Below, one piece after another: positions 23,101 to 33,968 of a stretch of 64,000 nucleotides of DNA. The position numbers and the translations under genes are program-made. The notes below the pieces were generated by a model, which saw only the letters and a program-made list of their open reading frames with translations, did no database searches and was not told where the DNA came from. The stretch's first letter is position 1. Each line of letters opens with the position of its first letter. Source of the DNA: Enoplolaimus lenunculus (taxonomy: Eukaryota; Nematoda; Enoplea; Enoplida; Thoracostomopsidae); NCBI GenBank assembly GCA_030248215.1, contig JASANG010003068.1:1-64000 (forward strand), written 5' to 3'.

Positions 23101-26100
23101 AATGATGTCTTATTTTACTTTTAGGGAATTTTCGTTTGCCCGCCGCAATGTAAAAAAGTAGGATTATAGTTAATAAGGAAAGTTTTGTTTAGGCTCTGGT
23201 CTTATAGTTTTATACTTATTATCGCGCTGACGCTTAAGATTGAGCATAGGCTGATCAATATGCTTAGGCGCCTAGTACGCCCCTAAAAGTAACATCGGCT
23301 GAAATTTTTGTTTAAATTTGACCAAAAAACAACAACATACACAGCGTTTTCCTCAAGTTCGTTGTTGACAATCGTATGCCCGTTATCGTGAAGTCGAAAT
23401 GTCTGCTGATTGTATCCAGTGTCTATGCCAGCACCGGAATTCGCGTATTTTATCACAGTTTCCATTGGATCACACGTTGTTGTAAGACCGTATCCTCCTA
23501 TGCGGTCACACTCACTAGCCGGCAGTGCCCCAGTAGAACTTCCGCCGCCAGATGCACTGCCACCGTTTACCAGACGGTGCGACGCACCAGCGAACGGGTG
23601 GCATACTTCGTCTTGTGATTGATGAATTAACTGAAACAAGAAACGAAAATCGAATAATTCATTTTTTCAAAGTTCCTACTGATTGACTCAATTAAGAGGG
23701 TATTGCAACATGAATAGTAACAAAAAGCTACTCTTTGGAGAGGCAAAAACAATATCGGTCACCCCATTATATGTTAAACAATTAACAGTATTTGAGCGAA
23801 TTTTATGTTTTCATTCTTGTTCCATATACGGCGGCTGCCCCATGGGTCGGTCAATTACACCCGCCCCATCCATCCCCATGGTGACCTACGCCGCACTTCA
23901 ATCTCTAGGTTTTGGCAAACTGGATAGATATGTGGTAGTTTATTAAGGTTTAGCAAATATTTGGGATACACGACATAACAATATTTACAAAGAACGCTGG
24001 TTGAATTGAACATTTTATCATTACATGAAATGGTTTAAAATGTAAGGCGTTGGTTCGCTAGCAGCCATGAAAGTTCTGTAGAAACCTTGTTGACGGTAGC
24101 AAAATAACCTAAGTAACAATGTTCGCAACGACATATAATGCAGAGCATTTTTACACCAGGCATTTTCAATAAATTCCTTACCTGCTGGCGTTCATACGTG
24201 TCGGTACCGAATCGACTGGCACTTGACCCGATATCTGGTTCGTTTTCTAGTTTTGAGTATCTGAAGTCAACATATATTAATTTGCAACCTAAATGTCGCT
24301 GTACTGCGTTGTTCTGACAATGCAAAAATGTTTGTACCAGTGTGTAGACAGATAGTAAAAATAACGGAAAACGGACATTGCAGTATAAAAGAGCCTCAAA
24401 AATAACTATGCTTTTTACCAATACCCTGGAGGCATGCAAAATATCTCAGGTTTTTTGAAATTAAACACAATATCGGATGCCCCAAAACTTTTAAAGTTTT
24501 GGATATTGGAACATACGTATATTGAAAAATTTAACAATTTATATGTTATTTACAACTGCCTAAGGGCATAAAAATTACGGAATTTACAACGTTTCTACAA
24601 CAGAAACGAACACGGAGTTTTACCAGAAACGCATATTAGACTACACCGTGGTTTATACACGCAAAGGGTTTACCAAAACATTTTATGTGTATACTTTAAA
24701 GTTAGGCTTAGGTAATGGTTAAGCTTTAGTCTAATCTATTTTGAAACCTAAGCCTAAAACTTAAGCGTAGAGTAGAGTGTACAAGTGCAGTTACCTGTAG
24801 TTTTGATTCGCTTTCGAGATCAAAGGGCTTTCTTTGGGCGAATTAGCAAATAACTAAAACCACGCATCGCACAAGAGTAACATTAAAGGTAAAGCAACAG
24901 TTTCAGCGGTAAGGCATCTACTACCGATGGCTTACCTTGAACATAATTTTACTATACAAAAATTTGTGCTTTCGGTGCAACTCAGACTAAACGTTGCGTT
25001 TTATTTACGCGTATCTGGCTTCCCGGTCACTCCACCCGAGAGTTTATACCTAAATTATACATTGCGACCCGCGTATGTGCCGTGATTTTTGCATTGGTTG
25101 TTGAACGCGTGTTTCATACCTTATAAGGGCCCCCATCTCGCAGTCGGTTGGGTAGGGGGCTCGGATACCTTAGCCGCGGCAACTGACTACAGCTTGATAT
25201 TTATTATTAGATATTATGTATCACCTATACCCAGTTAGTAACATATCTTGTATTAACTTTCGAATCAGTGAATAACCAGCATCCAAATTCAGCACATTTT
25301 TCGTGTCTGATTTGCCCTGCACCACCGCTTTACAAAATTTGAGACCTACAGCTGCAGGAGTCCTTGTGAGACTTAAACGCCAATTGCTTTACAAAATTTG
25401 AGACCTACAACTGCAGGAGTCCTTGTGAGACTTAAACGCCAATTGCTTTACAAAATTTGAGACCTACAACTGCAGGAGTCCTTGTGAGACTGAAACGCCA
25501 ATCACTTCCGGGTGATAGGTACTCTACGCATTTGAGAATATGGGTCCCGATGTAGATGGTTTGCGTGTCTGAGCAAAAAAAATTACGAAAATTACTACTA
25601 AAAAATAAATACATATAAACAAGAGTCAAACTCGTAAACTGCACTATTTTATTTGGCTATTGATCATGATAGTATTTGGAACTAACGCCGCAATCAGTAA
25701 TTGGCTAAGCAAAACATTCAAGCCTCCAGCCAGCTCACCTTGCTAGAGGAACGCTAAGCATTTTTCAGGAGGGAAATACAATGGTTTTCGATGACGTACA
25801 AGCAAGGTTCAAATTTTTAAAGGGAGGCCAAAGTACTTCCAGGGAGCAGTGCTCCCGCTGGTAACTCTCTATGGCTACGGTCCCGAAAACGTAGATTTTT
25901 ACAATTGGTGGCAGGTGCGGTCACAAAGAGGGGGTGCTGCGCCGGGCGCCCCGCTTTCCCTAAAATATATTGTAGACATCTGAATGATTGGCTAAAAAAT
26001 TAAGTGATACCCACTTGCAAAACATATTAGACATTCGCCTCGCCTCGCTAGAAAAAATCCTGGGACCGCCAGTGTCTGGTGGGTGACTAAAAACTGGAAG

Positions 26101-29100
26101 AATATTTTCGTTTTTTTCAGCAGGAAAATTGCAAAACATGCTTTCGGCCCCGTGAATTGACTACTGTAGCCCAGTGGCGCAGCGAGGAATTTAACCCTTT
26201 CTCACATGAATATTTTCGATTTCCCCTGAGACCTACTTTTGCGCTAGGATTCGAACTCCAGTGACTGGAGTGGGAGGCGTATACCATTACCACTCAGCTA
26301 TAGGAGCTTGACGCTCGAGCCCGAGGGGGCTCTCACGTCTTGTGGTGATTTAGTACTATATATACGTGTTGCAATTGCTAAACCCGGTGCGATGTATACT
26401 ATTTAACGTATATACACTGCGCTGAGTTGCCTATAGGCAACTCAATGTGAGAAGGGGTTAAACTATACAGGAGCGGAACGGAAAAAATCACTTTAATATT
26501 GGGAATGAAGACGAAGTTGGCAAGCCGTTAACGATGGTCCGAGTGACGCAGTATCATTGCGTAATAGGCAAATGCATTGATGAGGGCGGGATCAGTTTCC
26601 GAGGGAGTTATGCTTAAGTTTTAGACATTTTTGCTGCTTAGGCTTAGATTCAGGAATATGATTATTTTACGTCAAGGCTTTAGGTTATGCTTATGGATAT
26701 GTTCATACACAGTTACGACTTTCTTCTATAGATTGGCCGCGTAAGCGGATCAAAATTTTCTGACGGGGTGGCGGGCTGGCAACTGTTATGAAACGCAAAA
26801 ATTGTAGGATAACGTCCTTATCACTTTATCACCAAGATATTTTCTAAGGGAAAAAATTGTAAGGTAGGGAGGTACCTTATATTATTTTATCACCATAAAA
26901 TTTGCTAAGGGAAAAAATTGTAAGGTGATATAAAAAATTTCTCAGGGTGAAAATTGTATTCTATACAAAAAAGTTTTCTGACGGGAAGATTGTAAGATAT
27001 TATCAAACAAATTTCTGACGGGGAAAATTGTACGGTAGGGACCTTACCATTTTATTACAAAAAATTCTGACGGGGGACGTACGCCTCCCTGCTCTCTCTG
27101 TATCCGCTATTGCAGTAGCCTGCGGGAAACACCACGCCCTGGACAAATTCTGGCTCCGCCTAGAAAAGGTTTAACCCCAAATGTAAGTCTTGTGAATTCA
27201 AGATGCATACCTAAAACTGTTGTGACCCAAGCCTGGGTTGCTGAGTTCGTTACAGGCGCTTGTTTATCGTTGAAATAATTATTTCACTGCAATATTTTTG
27301 GTAAATATTTACATTTTAAGCAATTGGTATAAAACAGCCTGGCTACTTACACTTCTTTCGCGAAATCTGCTATCAAGTACAGCCATATTTTCACGGACAA
27401 ACTGAAAAAATAAGCATAAAATTTTTGCAAACGCAAGTGTCAAATGGTGAAAAATAATTCTTTTTACATGCTACGACCATGTGATTACGTTATTTTCTAA
27501 TTTAATTACTAAAAATTTAGTTCGCAAAGACTAATTGGCCTCAACGCAATTTCGTCTAAGAAACAAAGGTAAAAGATGCTTGGCAACCAACTGGCTGATC
27601 TTTTAAGAAAAAATAATTCAGCATAAGTGTTTATGAAGAAATTTAAGTCAGGCTAAATTACTTTGGCTTTTTGTCTCGAATTGTGTATGAAATTTTTTCG
27701 TTGAGCAAGTTCGTCCTGTGACAGTCGCCATCGTTTTGGGTTTTTCTCGATTATTCCAATTGTTTGCTCGAGGTCTTCTAAATCCCAGTCGATGGACCTG
27801 AAATCACAATCATAATAATGACATAGCCAGTGTCTGATATCACGACAATTCGTCGCCTGACAACTTGTTGAACCGTGATCTGAAACTCGACATCTCGTGA
27901 AACTATGTAACTCGTTGCTCACCAGTATGTACAACAACTCGTCATCCGCCAGTATGAACGACAACTGGTTGAGCCGATTTGTCGCCCAGTTTAGGGTTAA
28001 GTGTGCTGGGTCTCCAAGATGTCAAGGCGACCAGCTTTCGGTGTAGACAAAACATCGGCTTACGATTTATCGGTCAGCGAATTGTGGTACTTAGCGTACT
28101 TAGGTTCCATTGATATAGCTCGCAGAATGGTTTTTGGCCAAATAATAAAACTTGCGGTTGAGTTTAAAAGATATACCAAGGGCTGACCCTGGCTTAAGAT
28201 TTGTAAATATTCACAGTCGATCTACAAGTGGAACTTCCAAAATAAATAAAAATTATAAATTTTTCAAGAACCTTGCGTATTACTCACATACTTCAATTCT
28301 TTGTGTGCCTTGAATCTCAGGCTTTACGCTGGAAAATTTATGTTCGCTTGGATCAAAATCTATTGTTTGTTCTATAACTTATTTTTGTTGAACAGGCAAT
28401 CATGCCTGATGCCAGTTGCGTTACCTGAGCGAGTTGCGCAGCTCGGTACAAATCCATTCACGTTCTTGCCGTGTTGTTGTTGGTGATTCTTGATTTAATT
28501 CGATATGGCGATCGTATAAACTTTGAGCGTTACGTATAGCGGTCAAAACGTCACTGTAATTAAAAAGACTCCAGGCCATACCAGATAATTTAGCGCCTGT
28601 TTCATGTTTTACACCTATCAACTGTCCAACTTCCAATGAAATAAATTGTTAATCCAGCTATAGTGACCTTATGGGCGTAGCCAAGATTTGATTTCGAGAA
28701 GGTAATCTCGTGTGGGAAATATTTTTGTGCTCCAGGCTGTATAGATATATTCGAAAGCCTGTTGAATATCGTTTTTCCTCGTGTCGTCAAAAATTTCGGG
28801 AGATGACAACTTTTCATCTATTTATGTGGGTCTCTGCTTTGTAGGTATTCACTGACGGGTAAAACCTGTACAGTGTTAATATTACGAATATGGTTTGCTC
28901 ACTCATAAAAATGATTTAAAACACCCAAATTTTTTATGCAAGTTAAAAGAGCACGGAGATTTCTTCGTCATTGCCCAGCCGCAGTTTGCCACAAACTGAT
29001 TTGGGTTTCAATTTTTTTGCAGTTTTGAGCTTCTCATGACTTGTCCTACCGCAATCTAATATGAATTTTTGTGATGTTTTCGTATGAGAGCACGATTTAT

Positions 29101-29307
29101 AGAATATATGTCTCATAAAGTGTAACAATTGAGGAATGCAAACTTACCGTTTACTTGGTTGATTTTTATGTTCCAGGCAAAACAAACTGTTCATGTGTTA
29201 GAATATCTAAACAAATTTAAAACATACGAGGTACAGCGGCCAATGGCCGAATGAAAATCTCGTTTTACTTACTCTCTGACGCTAAAATACGGATCTTCAA
29301 CTGACAT
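19996..29307 (-). CDS. STX6: Syntaxin-6-family Qc-SNARE (nine exons)
   Basis: Syntaxin-6 is a tail-anchored Qc-SNARE acting in fusion at the trans-Golgi and endosomes. Coding exons, 5' to 3' on the - strand: 29307-29273, 28553-28425, 27797-27662, 27401-27351, 24853-24795, 24260-24182, 23630-23341, 21239-21142 and 20112-19996. Phases agree at every junction except the last. The N-terminus [10 protein letters not shown] matches vertebrate MSMEDPFFVV. The three-helix domain includes ELRNSL then [13 protein letters not shown]. The SNARE helix includes [10 protein letters not shown] then [10 protein letters not shown]. The C-terminus is [20 protein letters not shown], the membrane anchor. About 330 residues against about 255 in human; the excess comes from a Gly/Ser-rich stretch in exon 7 and extra residues at the exon 8/9 junction. 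The zero-layer Gln is Asn here. The gene assignment is strong. Introns carry several transposons. Confidence 0.9.
20199..20625. mobile_element. Possible decayed family H copy in STX6-like intron 8
   Basis: CTGGAGCCAGCTCGACAAGC on the left and TTCTCAGCTACGAGCCCTGG on the right resemble family H ends, with unrelated sequence between. Low certainty. Confidence 0.3.
20655..20971 (+). CDS. Unassigned membrane-protein-like open frame, antisense in STX6-like intron 8
   Basis: About 105 open codons. A strong hydrophobic segment near residues 67-85 ([19 protein letters not shown]) is followed by polar sequence and a good donor, TTCAG|GTAAAC, after 20971. The start of the frame precedes any clear ATG context, so it could be an internal or first exon of a + strand gene. 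A competing frame (20600-20917) is also open. I do not recognise it; A/T-rich intron DNA often produces hydrophobic frames by chance. Confidence 0.2.
21142..21239 (-). CDS. STX6: STX6-like exon 8 (C-terminal half of SNARE helix)
   Basis: Acceptor CGTTTTTTCAG. A completes Val260, then [18 protein letters not shown] and [12 protein letters not shown], aligning one-to-one with the vertebrate helix. The donor is uncertain: GTAGGG after 21142 or GTATGA after 21163. Both give phase 1, whereas exon 9 as called needs phase 0. Confidence 0.78.
21330..21445 (+). repeat. Family P dispersed repeat with two hairpins, copy 2
   Basis: Matches 14334-14453. GCTCAGCACTTGAGC is identical; the second hairpin is GGGATATGCTTCATATTCC. 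It lies in STX6-like intron 7. Confidence 0.6.
21818..22715 (+). repeat. 18-bp minisatellite in STX6-like intron 7
   Basis: About 50 units of GTTGGGGTGAAACCAACC with point variants. The junction CCAACCGTTGG is a near-palindrome in every unit. Because 18 is a multiple of three, long open frames exist on both strands (for example 21739-22569 on -, a PTVGFT repeat). I read these as repeat translations inside an intron. Confidence 0.95.
23184..23299. mobile_element. Family B right-half fragment in STX6-like intron 7
   Basis: TTAGGC-like words followed by TACGCCCCTAAAAGTAACAT and CGGC, the family B right end. It lies 41 bp from exon 7. Confidence 0.6.
23341..23630 (-). CDS. STX6: STX6-like exon 7 (start of SNARE helix plus a Gly/Ser-rich stretch)
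   Basis: Acceptor TTTCTTGTTTCAG. Starts LIHQSQDE (vertebrate LIVEQQDE) and ends VNNELEENA plus GT, donor GTATGT. Between these, about 70 more residues than in vertebrates occur, Gly/Ser-rich at first ([12 protein letters not shown]). GAA|GTATGC after QDE could be an alternative donor, making the middle a retained or optional intron, but the only acceptor before TFRLHDNG is weak. The whole 290 bp is open. Asn258 sits at the zero layer. Confidence 0.75.
24182..24260 (-). CDS. STX6: STX6-like exon 6 (linker, YSKLE block)
   Basis: Acceptor ATGTTGACTTCAG. A completes the split Arg codon, then [18 protein letters not shown] to DTYERQQ, donor GTAAGG. YSKLENE matches vertebrate YGRLDRE; ERQQ leads into exon 7. 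Confidence 0.85.
24795..24853 (-). CDS. STX6: STX6-like exon 5 (linker)
   Basis: Acceptor GCGTGGTTTTAG, 19 codons ([19 protein letters not shown]) plus AG, donor GTAACT. Supported by position, splice sites and phase (0 in, 2 out); the linker is poorly conserved in the family, so sequence support is weak. Confidence 0.6.
25327..25503 (+). repeat. Three tandem 59-bp units in STX6-like intron 4
   Basis: GCTTTACAAAATTTGAGACC begins at 25327, 25386 and 25445; the units are nearly identical. The 3' sequence (GATAGGTACTCTACGCATTTGAGAATA) recurs in diverged form at about 37020-37055. Confidence 0.9.
25719..25885. mobile_element. Family H copy (H4) in STX6-like intron 4
   Basis: CCAGCCAGCTCACCTTGCTA on the left and TATGGCTACGGTCCCG on the right. 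Flanks AAAACATT and AAAACGTA match at 5 of 8 bases. Confidence 0.75.
26195..26457. mobile_element. piggyBac-like short element with TTAA target sites
   Basis: TTAA flanks both ends (26191-26194, 26458-26461). Ends CCCTTTCTCACAT and ATGTGAGAAGGGG are inverted, and the CCC start next to TTAA is typical of piggyBac. 263 bp, noncoding, and it contains a tRNA-like stretch. It lies in STX6-like intron 4. Confidence 0.8.
26241..26307 (-). tRNA. tRNA-like pseudogene (Gly-CCC-like) inside the piggyBac-like element
   Basis: On the - strand it reads GCTCCTATAGCTGAGTGGTA, then CTCCCAC (anticodon CCC in loop position), then GAGTTCGAATCC (a good internal promoter B box). Acceptor and anticodon stems pair poorly, so it is a relic rather than a working tRNA gene. 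Confidence 0.4.
26567..26738. mobile_element. Decayed family A/C element
   Basis: AAGTTTTAGAC, TTAGGC-like words, and the right end TTCTATAGATTGGCC. The left end is eroded (GGCAAATGCATTGATGAGG). Confidence 0.6.
26741..27112. mobile_element. Family G element in STX6-like intron 4
   Basis: The right end TATCCGCTATTG is inverted relative to the start of the copy at 37504, with repeated blocks GGGAAAAAATTGTAAGGT and TTCTGACGGGG. Three internal direct repeats of about 90 bp are visible. Confidence 0.65.
27351..27401 (-). CDS. STX6: STX6-like exon 4
   Basis: Acceptor TTATTTTTTCAG, 17 codons ([17 protein letters not shown]), donor GTAAGT, phase 0 on both sides. FVREN corresponds to vertebrate VVRDM after the Arg-Gln of exon 3. 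Confidence 0.78.
27662..27797 (-). CDS. STX6: STX6-like exon 3 (helical domain, [10 protein letters not shown] block)
   Basis: Acceptor GTGATTTCAG. G completes Arg55, then 45 codons ([20 protein letters not shown]...NSRQKAK), donor GTAATT. This is the best-conserved block: vertebrates have [20 protein letters not shown]. Confidence 0.93.
28425..28553 (-). CDS. STX6: STX6-like exon 2 (first part of N-terminal helical domain)
   Basis: Acceptor TTTTTAATTACAG, 42 full codons from [15 protein letters not shown] to ICTELRNSL plus AG, donor GTAACG. Aligns to vertebrate GEVQKAVNTAQGLF...TNELRNNLR. Confidence 0.9.
29273..29307 (-). CDS. STX6: STX6-like exon 1 (start codon)
   Basis: ATG at 29307-29305, 11 codons ([11 protein letters not shown]) plus GA, then donor GTAAGT. 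GA plus the first T of exon 2 gives Asp12. The peptide aligns without gaps to the vertebrate syntaxin-6 N-terminus, which fixes the start. Confidence 0.88.
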
Positions 29308-29910
29308 TACTGTCGATAGTGAATTAGCGAGAATCTTGTGTAGAAATATTTAAATAAATTGGATAAGTACATTTATTAAGCAATTTTGTCTGAAAGTAAA
29401 ATAAAATAGTTAAGAACATAGGGAAAACCTCGCGAGCGAAGTGATCAAGAAGCCAGACGCAATTTTAGTATTAAATCCTTTTGCAACAGTCGTATAGTAC
29501 TTTTTGTTCATGCATTGAGGGTCTAGATCAGCCAGATTCCCTTCTAGGTACGCATGTACTTGAAAGTTTCATTCCTTCTTAGCGCCGCCAGTCCATCTGA
29601 AAATGGCCATTGATTTATAGAATAGATTTAGTCTTCTCAGCCGTAGGGCAAAATTAGGTGCAGTATTAAGGAAAGTGAGTCATAACTTTAATTAATTGAT
29701 GACCTTGGACATTTTAGAGAAAGCCCACATAATTAAAACTGATCTCTATCAGGATATGACCGAAAGTCTGACTCCGGATCCGACAGCATATCGATCTGAG
29801 CTCCGGCAAAATCTGCTGGCATACGGATCCGGTTTTTTCGCCTTCGATTGCACCATTGTCACTACTGTTAAACATAACGCATTCCTTATTTTAAAAAACA
29901 CGCGATTCAC

Positions 29911-30025
29911 AGGGGGTCGGTGCGTAGCCAAGGGGTAGCTCAGTCCCCCTGGAGAAATTTTGCAGCCCCCGAAAGATTTCAACCTTGCTTGTAAGTTAAC
30001 GAAAACTTTTGTTAGAAAATTTCGC
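29911..30025. mobile_element. Family H half copy (H6)
   Basis: TGCGTAGCCAAGGGGTAGCT to CAACCTTGCTTGTAAG matches the reverse orientation of H; the other half is missing. Confidence 0.55.
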
Positions 30026-30291
30026 AATTGCGAGCAAAATTGTATCAGAATGCTTCAATTTTTACGTTGAATTTAACCAAAAAGTTGACATCGTAAACTT
30101 CCATATGATACCTATGTTAATGTTTACAATAAGGCATTCCGCTTTTTATGTGTCAGCTGGACAGTGTAGAATGGAATGTCTGAGCAAATATTGCAACTCC
30201 ACGTTCACCTGCGCTCCATTTACATATGATCATTTCAAAACGCTGGATTTGAAACTTTATAGATTATTATTAGAAAATTGAATTCGTTTGG

Positions 30292-30420
30292 GTGGCGCTA
30301 TACTTTTTATGGACGTGCGGCACCGTCCGGCGCCTCCATCACCGTGCAGCGAATAACGGAAGGCGACGGACGGCACCTGGAAGGCGACGGACGGCACCTG
30401 GAAGGGATGAAACTCGGTGC
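30292..30420. other. CpG-rich patch with a tandem 18-bp unit
   Basis: GGCGACGGACGGCACCTG occurs twice in tandem within CG-rich sequence (CACCGTCCGGCGCC). Shares GGCGACGGACG with the patch at 10380-10600. Confidence 0.55.
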
Positions 30421-32520
30421 TCAGCAATCGGCTGGAATTTTAACTCAGTTCTGGTTTTGCTTAATGTAGTAATTTATCGCTTTCTTATAAATGCAGTGTA
30501 CCTTTTTGAAAAACTAAGCATAAATCGAACCAAAATGTAGGGACTCGGGACGATTTTTTTCCGGAGTGCCATACATGGGTGCAGCGGGTCGCACAAACTG
30601 AAGGCACCGTCAAAATTTTAGTTAGATTCGACCTTTGATTGACTCTAAGCGTTAAAAGAAAGACAGAGCAGTTAAAAATACCTCGCGTGTGAAAGCGATC
30701 GAGCAAGCCAGCGCATTCTCTTGCATTAAATGATCGTTACATTGTTGTACAAAATAGTGTTCAACGCAACACCTTCGACAAACTTTGCGATATCTGTTTC
30801 ATTTCCGCTACAGAACAACGCATAATTTTATAGCGAAAACATTGCATGGTAAAGGTTTTAAAAAGCAAAAAATAAAAATTTAAAAACTGACAGGACTCCT
30901 GTTTAGTATATTATCGGACCTTGACAATTAAACCGAAATAGGCTGACGTATAATATCACAAAGAAATTGTCACGCAAAACGTCTCGTTGGACTGAGGTAA
31001 AACCATCAACGGGGGTGCCACACGTGTTGTAGATTTATGATATACAACATGAAACTAACAGTTAAAATAGGGTAGCAATACGCGGTCGCTGTACAGAACA
31101 GGGCTGTAACAGTAGCAATATGCATTTTCCGTTCCCGTGTCCGTTACATTTTGATCACTATCCGGTTGCGTTATTTTTGCTATCCGTTAAGGAGCTAACT
31201 GAATGTCAGTAGGATTTGTTCTGAATTATTTCAAAGTTGGCTATAGATTAATTTTAGAAAATCTGCTTAGCTATTCGAGTTTTGACACAACACAAAGCCG
31301 TAGTAGCGGCACAGCCTAACAAATTCCATCGAACAATAAAAACTGTTCGTACGGTGTTGGCTTAAAAAATTTTGAACATTTATAACTCCTAAAACTTTCT
31401 TTTAGCTAAAGGGTCATATATTAGTTTGTTTTCAACGGCCGACAGCTGCTGTCGAATACTAATCATTGAAAAAAACCCTTTACACTATATAAAGCATGGT
31501 TTGAGTTTATAATAATCAATGTGTTTGAGACAAACGAAATGCGTAGCTTAAAAGCAAACGACAAGAAAGAGATGCTGATCTGAACATGTATCAAAACTCA
31601 TATATAGAAAATGAATTATTAAGATGGATTATGCGAACTATGCGAGCTAATGGCGTGAAAGATCTATATGCTGTGTTGTGTTTTAGTCGAAGGGAATATT
31701 AATGAGCTCTCTAGTTGACAAAGGCATAACGATACGAAACGCGAACAAAATATCTATGTAAACGTAAAACAGAGCGCGAATTTAACCTGAAACTGTTCAT
31801 GTGTGTCCAGAAATTACATAGCTAGCACCAAAATTAGGTGCCATGTTTTCATGGTTTATAATAATTTTTAAGTCTTCTAGGTCATCGAGTATACTCATAG
31901 AGAAGAGACGCGTATACAAGTAGAGATAGCCAGGATGTCTCAAAAATTTATCGAGTGTCGGACAATGCCACTTAGCCTGTTGAATAACCCGTACATGTCG
32001 AAAAATTTTCTCGTGTGTCCCGTTCGCTCGCAGAAAAGTTTTACACGTTGTTATCTGTTTTCCAGAATGATATCCTGGTTACGCAACGATTTTTTAAAGG
32101 TAACTCCACGTTTGAAATCCAAGACTTCGTGGTAACGTTTCGTGCTAAAATGTCAATCGACTTCTCACTTGCTTTGTTCGCGAGTTTTTTTACACATATC
32201 TTGTGCACCCAACTCGTTTTAGAAATTTCTGGATCCGTCACTGAGGAACAGCTTGTTCGTTGGGGTTTACGCCGGAAAACTAATAAAGGTTCAAACAATT
32301 TGAGCTACTGATTTTGAAAATATTTAAAACAGCGTGTACGTCTGTCTAAAACCTAACGCTTCTAGTACATAACTACTAGATCAATTGATGTTTCCTGACT
32401 ACTTTGCCGTCCTTCCAGTTGACTCTGAGGCCGATGCGACAGCGGACTGCACATCTTTTGAACGCAGCATAAATCGTGTCGCCCAATTTGTTCATTCGTG
32501 AAGATGAAGGCTCAAGATAT
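30421..32520. other. No confident gene
   Basis: An open frame at 32015-32311 (+, 98 codons, ending VTEEQLVRWGLRRKTN) and an overlapping one at 31935-32135 share a possible mini-exon between CTGTTTTCCAG (ending 32065) and AAAG|GTAACT. Neither product is recognisable. No repeat ends seen. Confidence 0.3.
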
Positions 32521-32697
32521 ACGGTAATATCCAGTTCACCTTGCTAGGGGTCTACAATTTGTCAGAAGCGGCATACAAGTGTTTTCAATGACTTACAAGC
32601 AAGGTTGAAATATTCTAGATGGAGCAAATTTCTCCCAGCATGGCTGAGCCCCCTCCCCACCGTCCGGCTTTTGGACCTTCTGTAGCTACGAGCTGGT
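32521..32697. mobile_element. Family H hAT-like element (H7), exact 8-bp target duplication
   Basis: CAAGATAT is duplicated exactly (32513-32520, 32698-32705). The interior CCAGTTCACCTTGCTAGGGG to TGTAGCTACGAGCTGG is family H. Confidence 0.88.
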
Positions 32698-33038
32698 CAA
32701 GATATCGACATCCCCTAGAAGGCTGCTTACGCCGTAACGGCAGACAAACAAAGCATGCCATACTATTGAAATTGTGCGCCGAGTTTTCAGTATTTTTAAG
32801 CTGTCAGCAACCTAACGTGGGACAAAAATATCCAATGTCTCTTAGTAAATTTACCGCTTTCTTTGAAATGCACCGCTGTGTCAAAAACGGTTTATAAGCA
32901 GCCCTAAACCTGCATTTGTTTAATATAATAAATTGGTGAGCAAGCGTGCATTTTCTTTTATGCAGTTACTAATAACCTAAAAATATAATCCTTGCATCAT
33001 AACAGACCCCTTTTCGTGGACAAACAAAGGTACAGCCC

Positions 33039-33212
33039 ATACCCGTACCAGTTCACCTTGCTAAAGAGGGTTAAAAAATTTTCATGAACCGCATACAATG
33101 GTTTTCGATGATCGACAAGCAAGGTTGACAATAACTTTTTAGAGAGGGAGGGCTAAAAATTATCTAGAGCGGCTCAGCAACCTCCCACGACCCCTTCTGG
33201 CTACGGGTCCGG
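33039..33212. mobile_element. Family H copy (H8)
   Basis: CCCGTACCAGTTCACCTTGC on the left and TTCTGGCTACGGGTCCGG on the right. Target duplication not clear. Confidence 0.75.
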
Positions 33213-33450
33213 TGCAGTCACGATGTTTTTTCGGTTAATATACCTTCATTTACAAGCAGCGAACGTAGTGAGCGATTATTTTTAGACATATATTACAATT
33301 CAGCAGGATATTGTCCGTTGTACGAGCTGATGATAATCCACTGACCACAAACAAAAGAACCCAAACTTTAAAAAAGCATTGCGAAACACAGAAAACAGCG
33401 TTCTAAAATTTATCAGCTTTCCACAACCAAGCCAATCAAACAACATTGTT

Positions 33451-33628
33451 GGCCCATGTTACTTTAAGGGGCGTCCAGGTTTCTGGTGGGTCCTTAACAG
33501 AGTAGTTTTAGATTCTTGATTACACTTTTTTGCTTAGGCTTAGGCTTAAGAACCCATGTTGCAACGCTTAGGCTTAGGCTTAGGAACACGCTTAATCTAT
33601 TGTTACGCCCCTAAAAGTAACATTGGCC
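33451..33628. mobile_element. Family B hAT-like element (reference copy), exact 8-bp target duplication
   Basis: Ends GGCCCATGTTACTTTAAGGG and CCCTAAAAGTAACATTGGCC. ACATTGTT is duplicated exactly (33443-33450, 33629-33636). The interior has two blocks of TTAGGC hexamers. Confidence 0.9.
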
Positions 33629-33816
33629 ACATTGTTTATAACCTGCACAGTTTTGTTTGGCCAATTCTGACTGGTCGACGACATAAATACGCAAACACGT
33701 CTTGCTGGAACATAGCAATTTTCCAACCCGCCTGGTTATTGTTTTGTAAACGTCAAAAAATCGTGAACCGACCACCCCAAACAAACAACCACTGACACAC
33801 AGCGCGGCGTGTATCC

Positions 33817-33968
33817 TGTGGGCCCCAGCTTTTTGCTTAAGTCCTTTAGAAAAATTTTGCTGCCCCACCTAGAAAAGTTTCAATCTCGCTTGTAAGTAAT
33901 CGGAAACTCTTGTATGCCCCTCATAAAAAATTTCTAACCCCCAGCAAGGTGAGCCAGTTACGAACCTG
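33817..33968. mobile_element. Family H copy (H9), reverse orientation
   Basis: GGGCCCCAGC on the left, CTTGTATGCCCCTCATAAAA inside, and AGGTGAGCCAGTTACGAACC on the right. Confidence 0.65.

Noticed and set aside
25327-25503. CRISPR-like array
   Set aside because: Only three head-to-tail 59-bp units with no unique spacers, in an animal intron; an ordinary tandem repeat.
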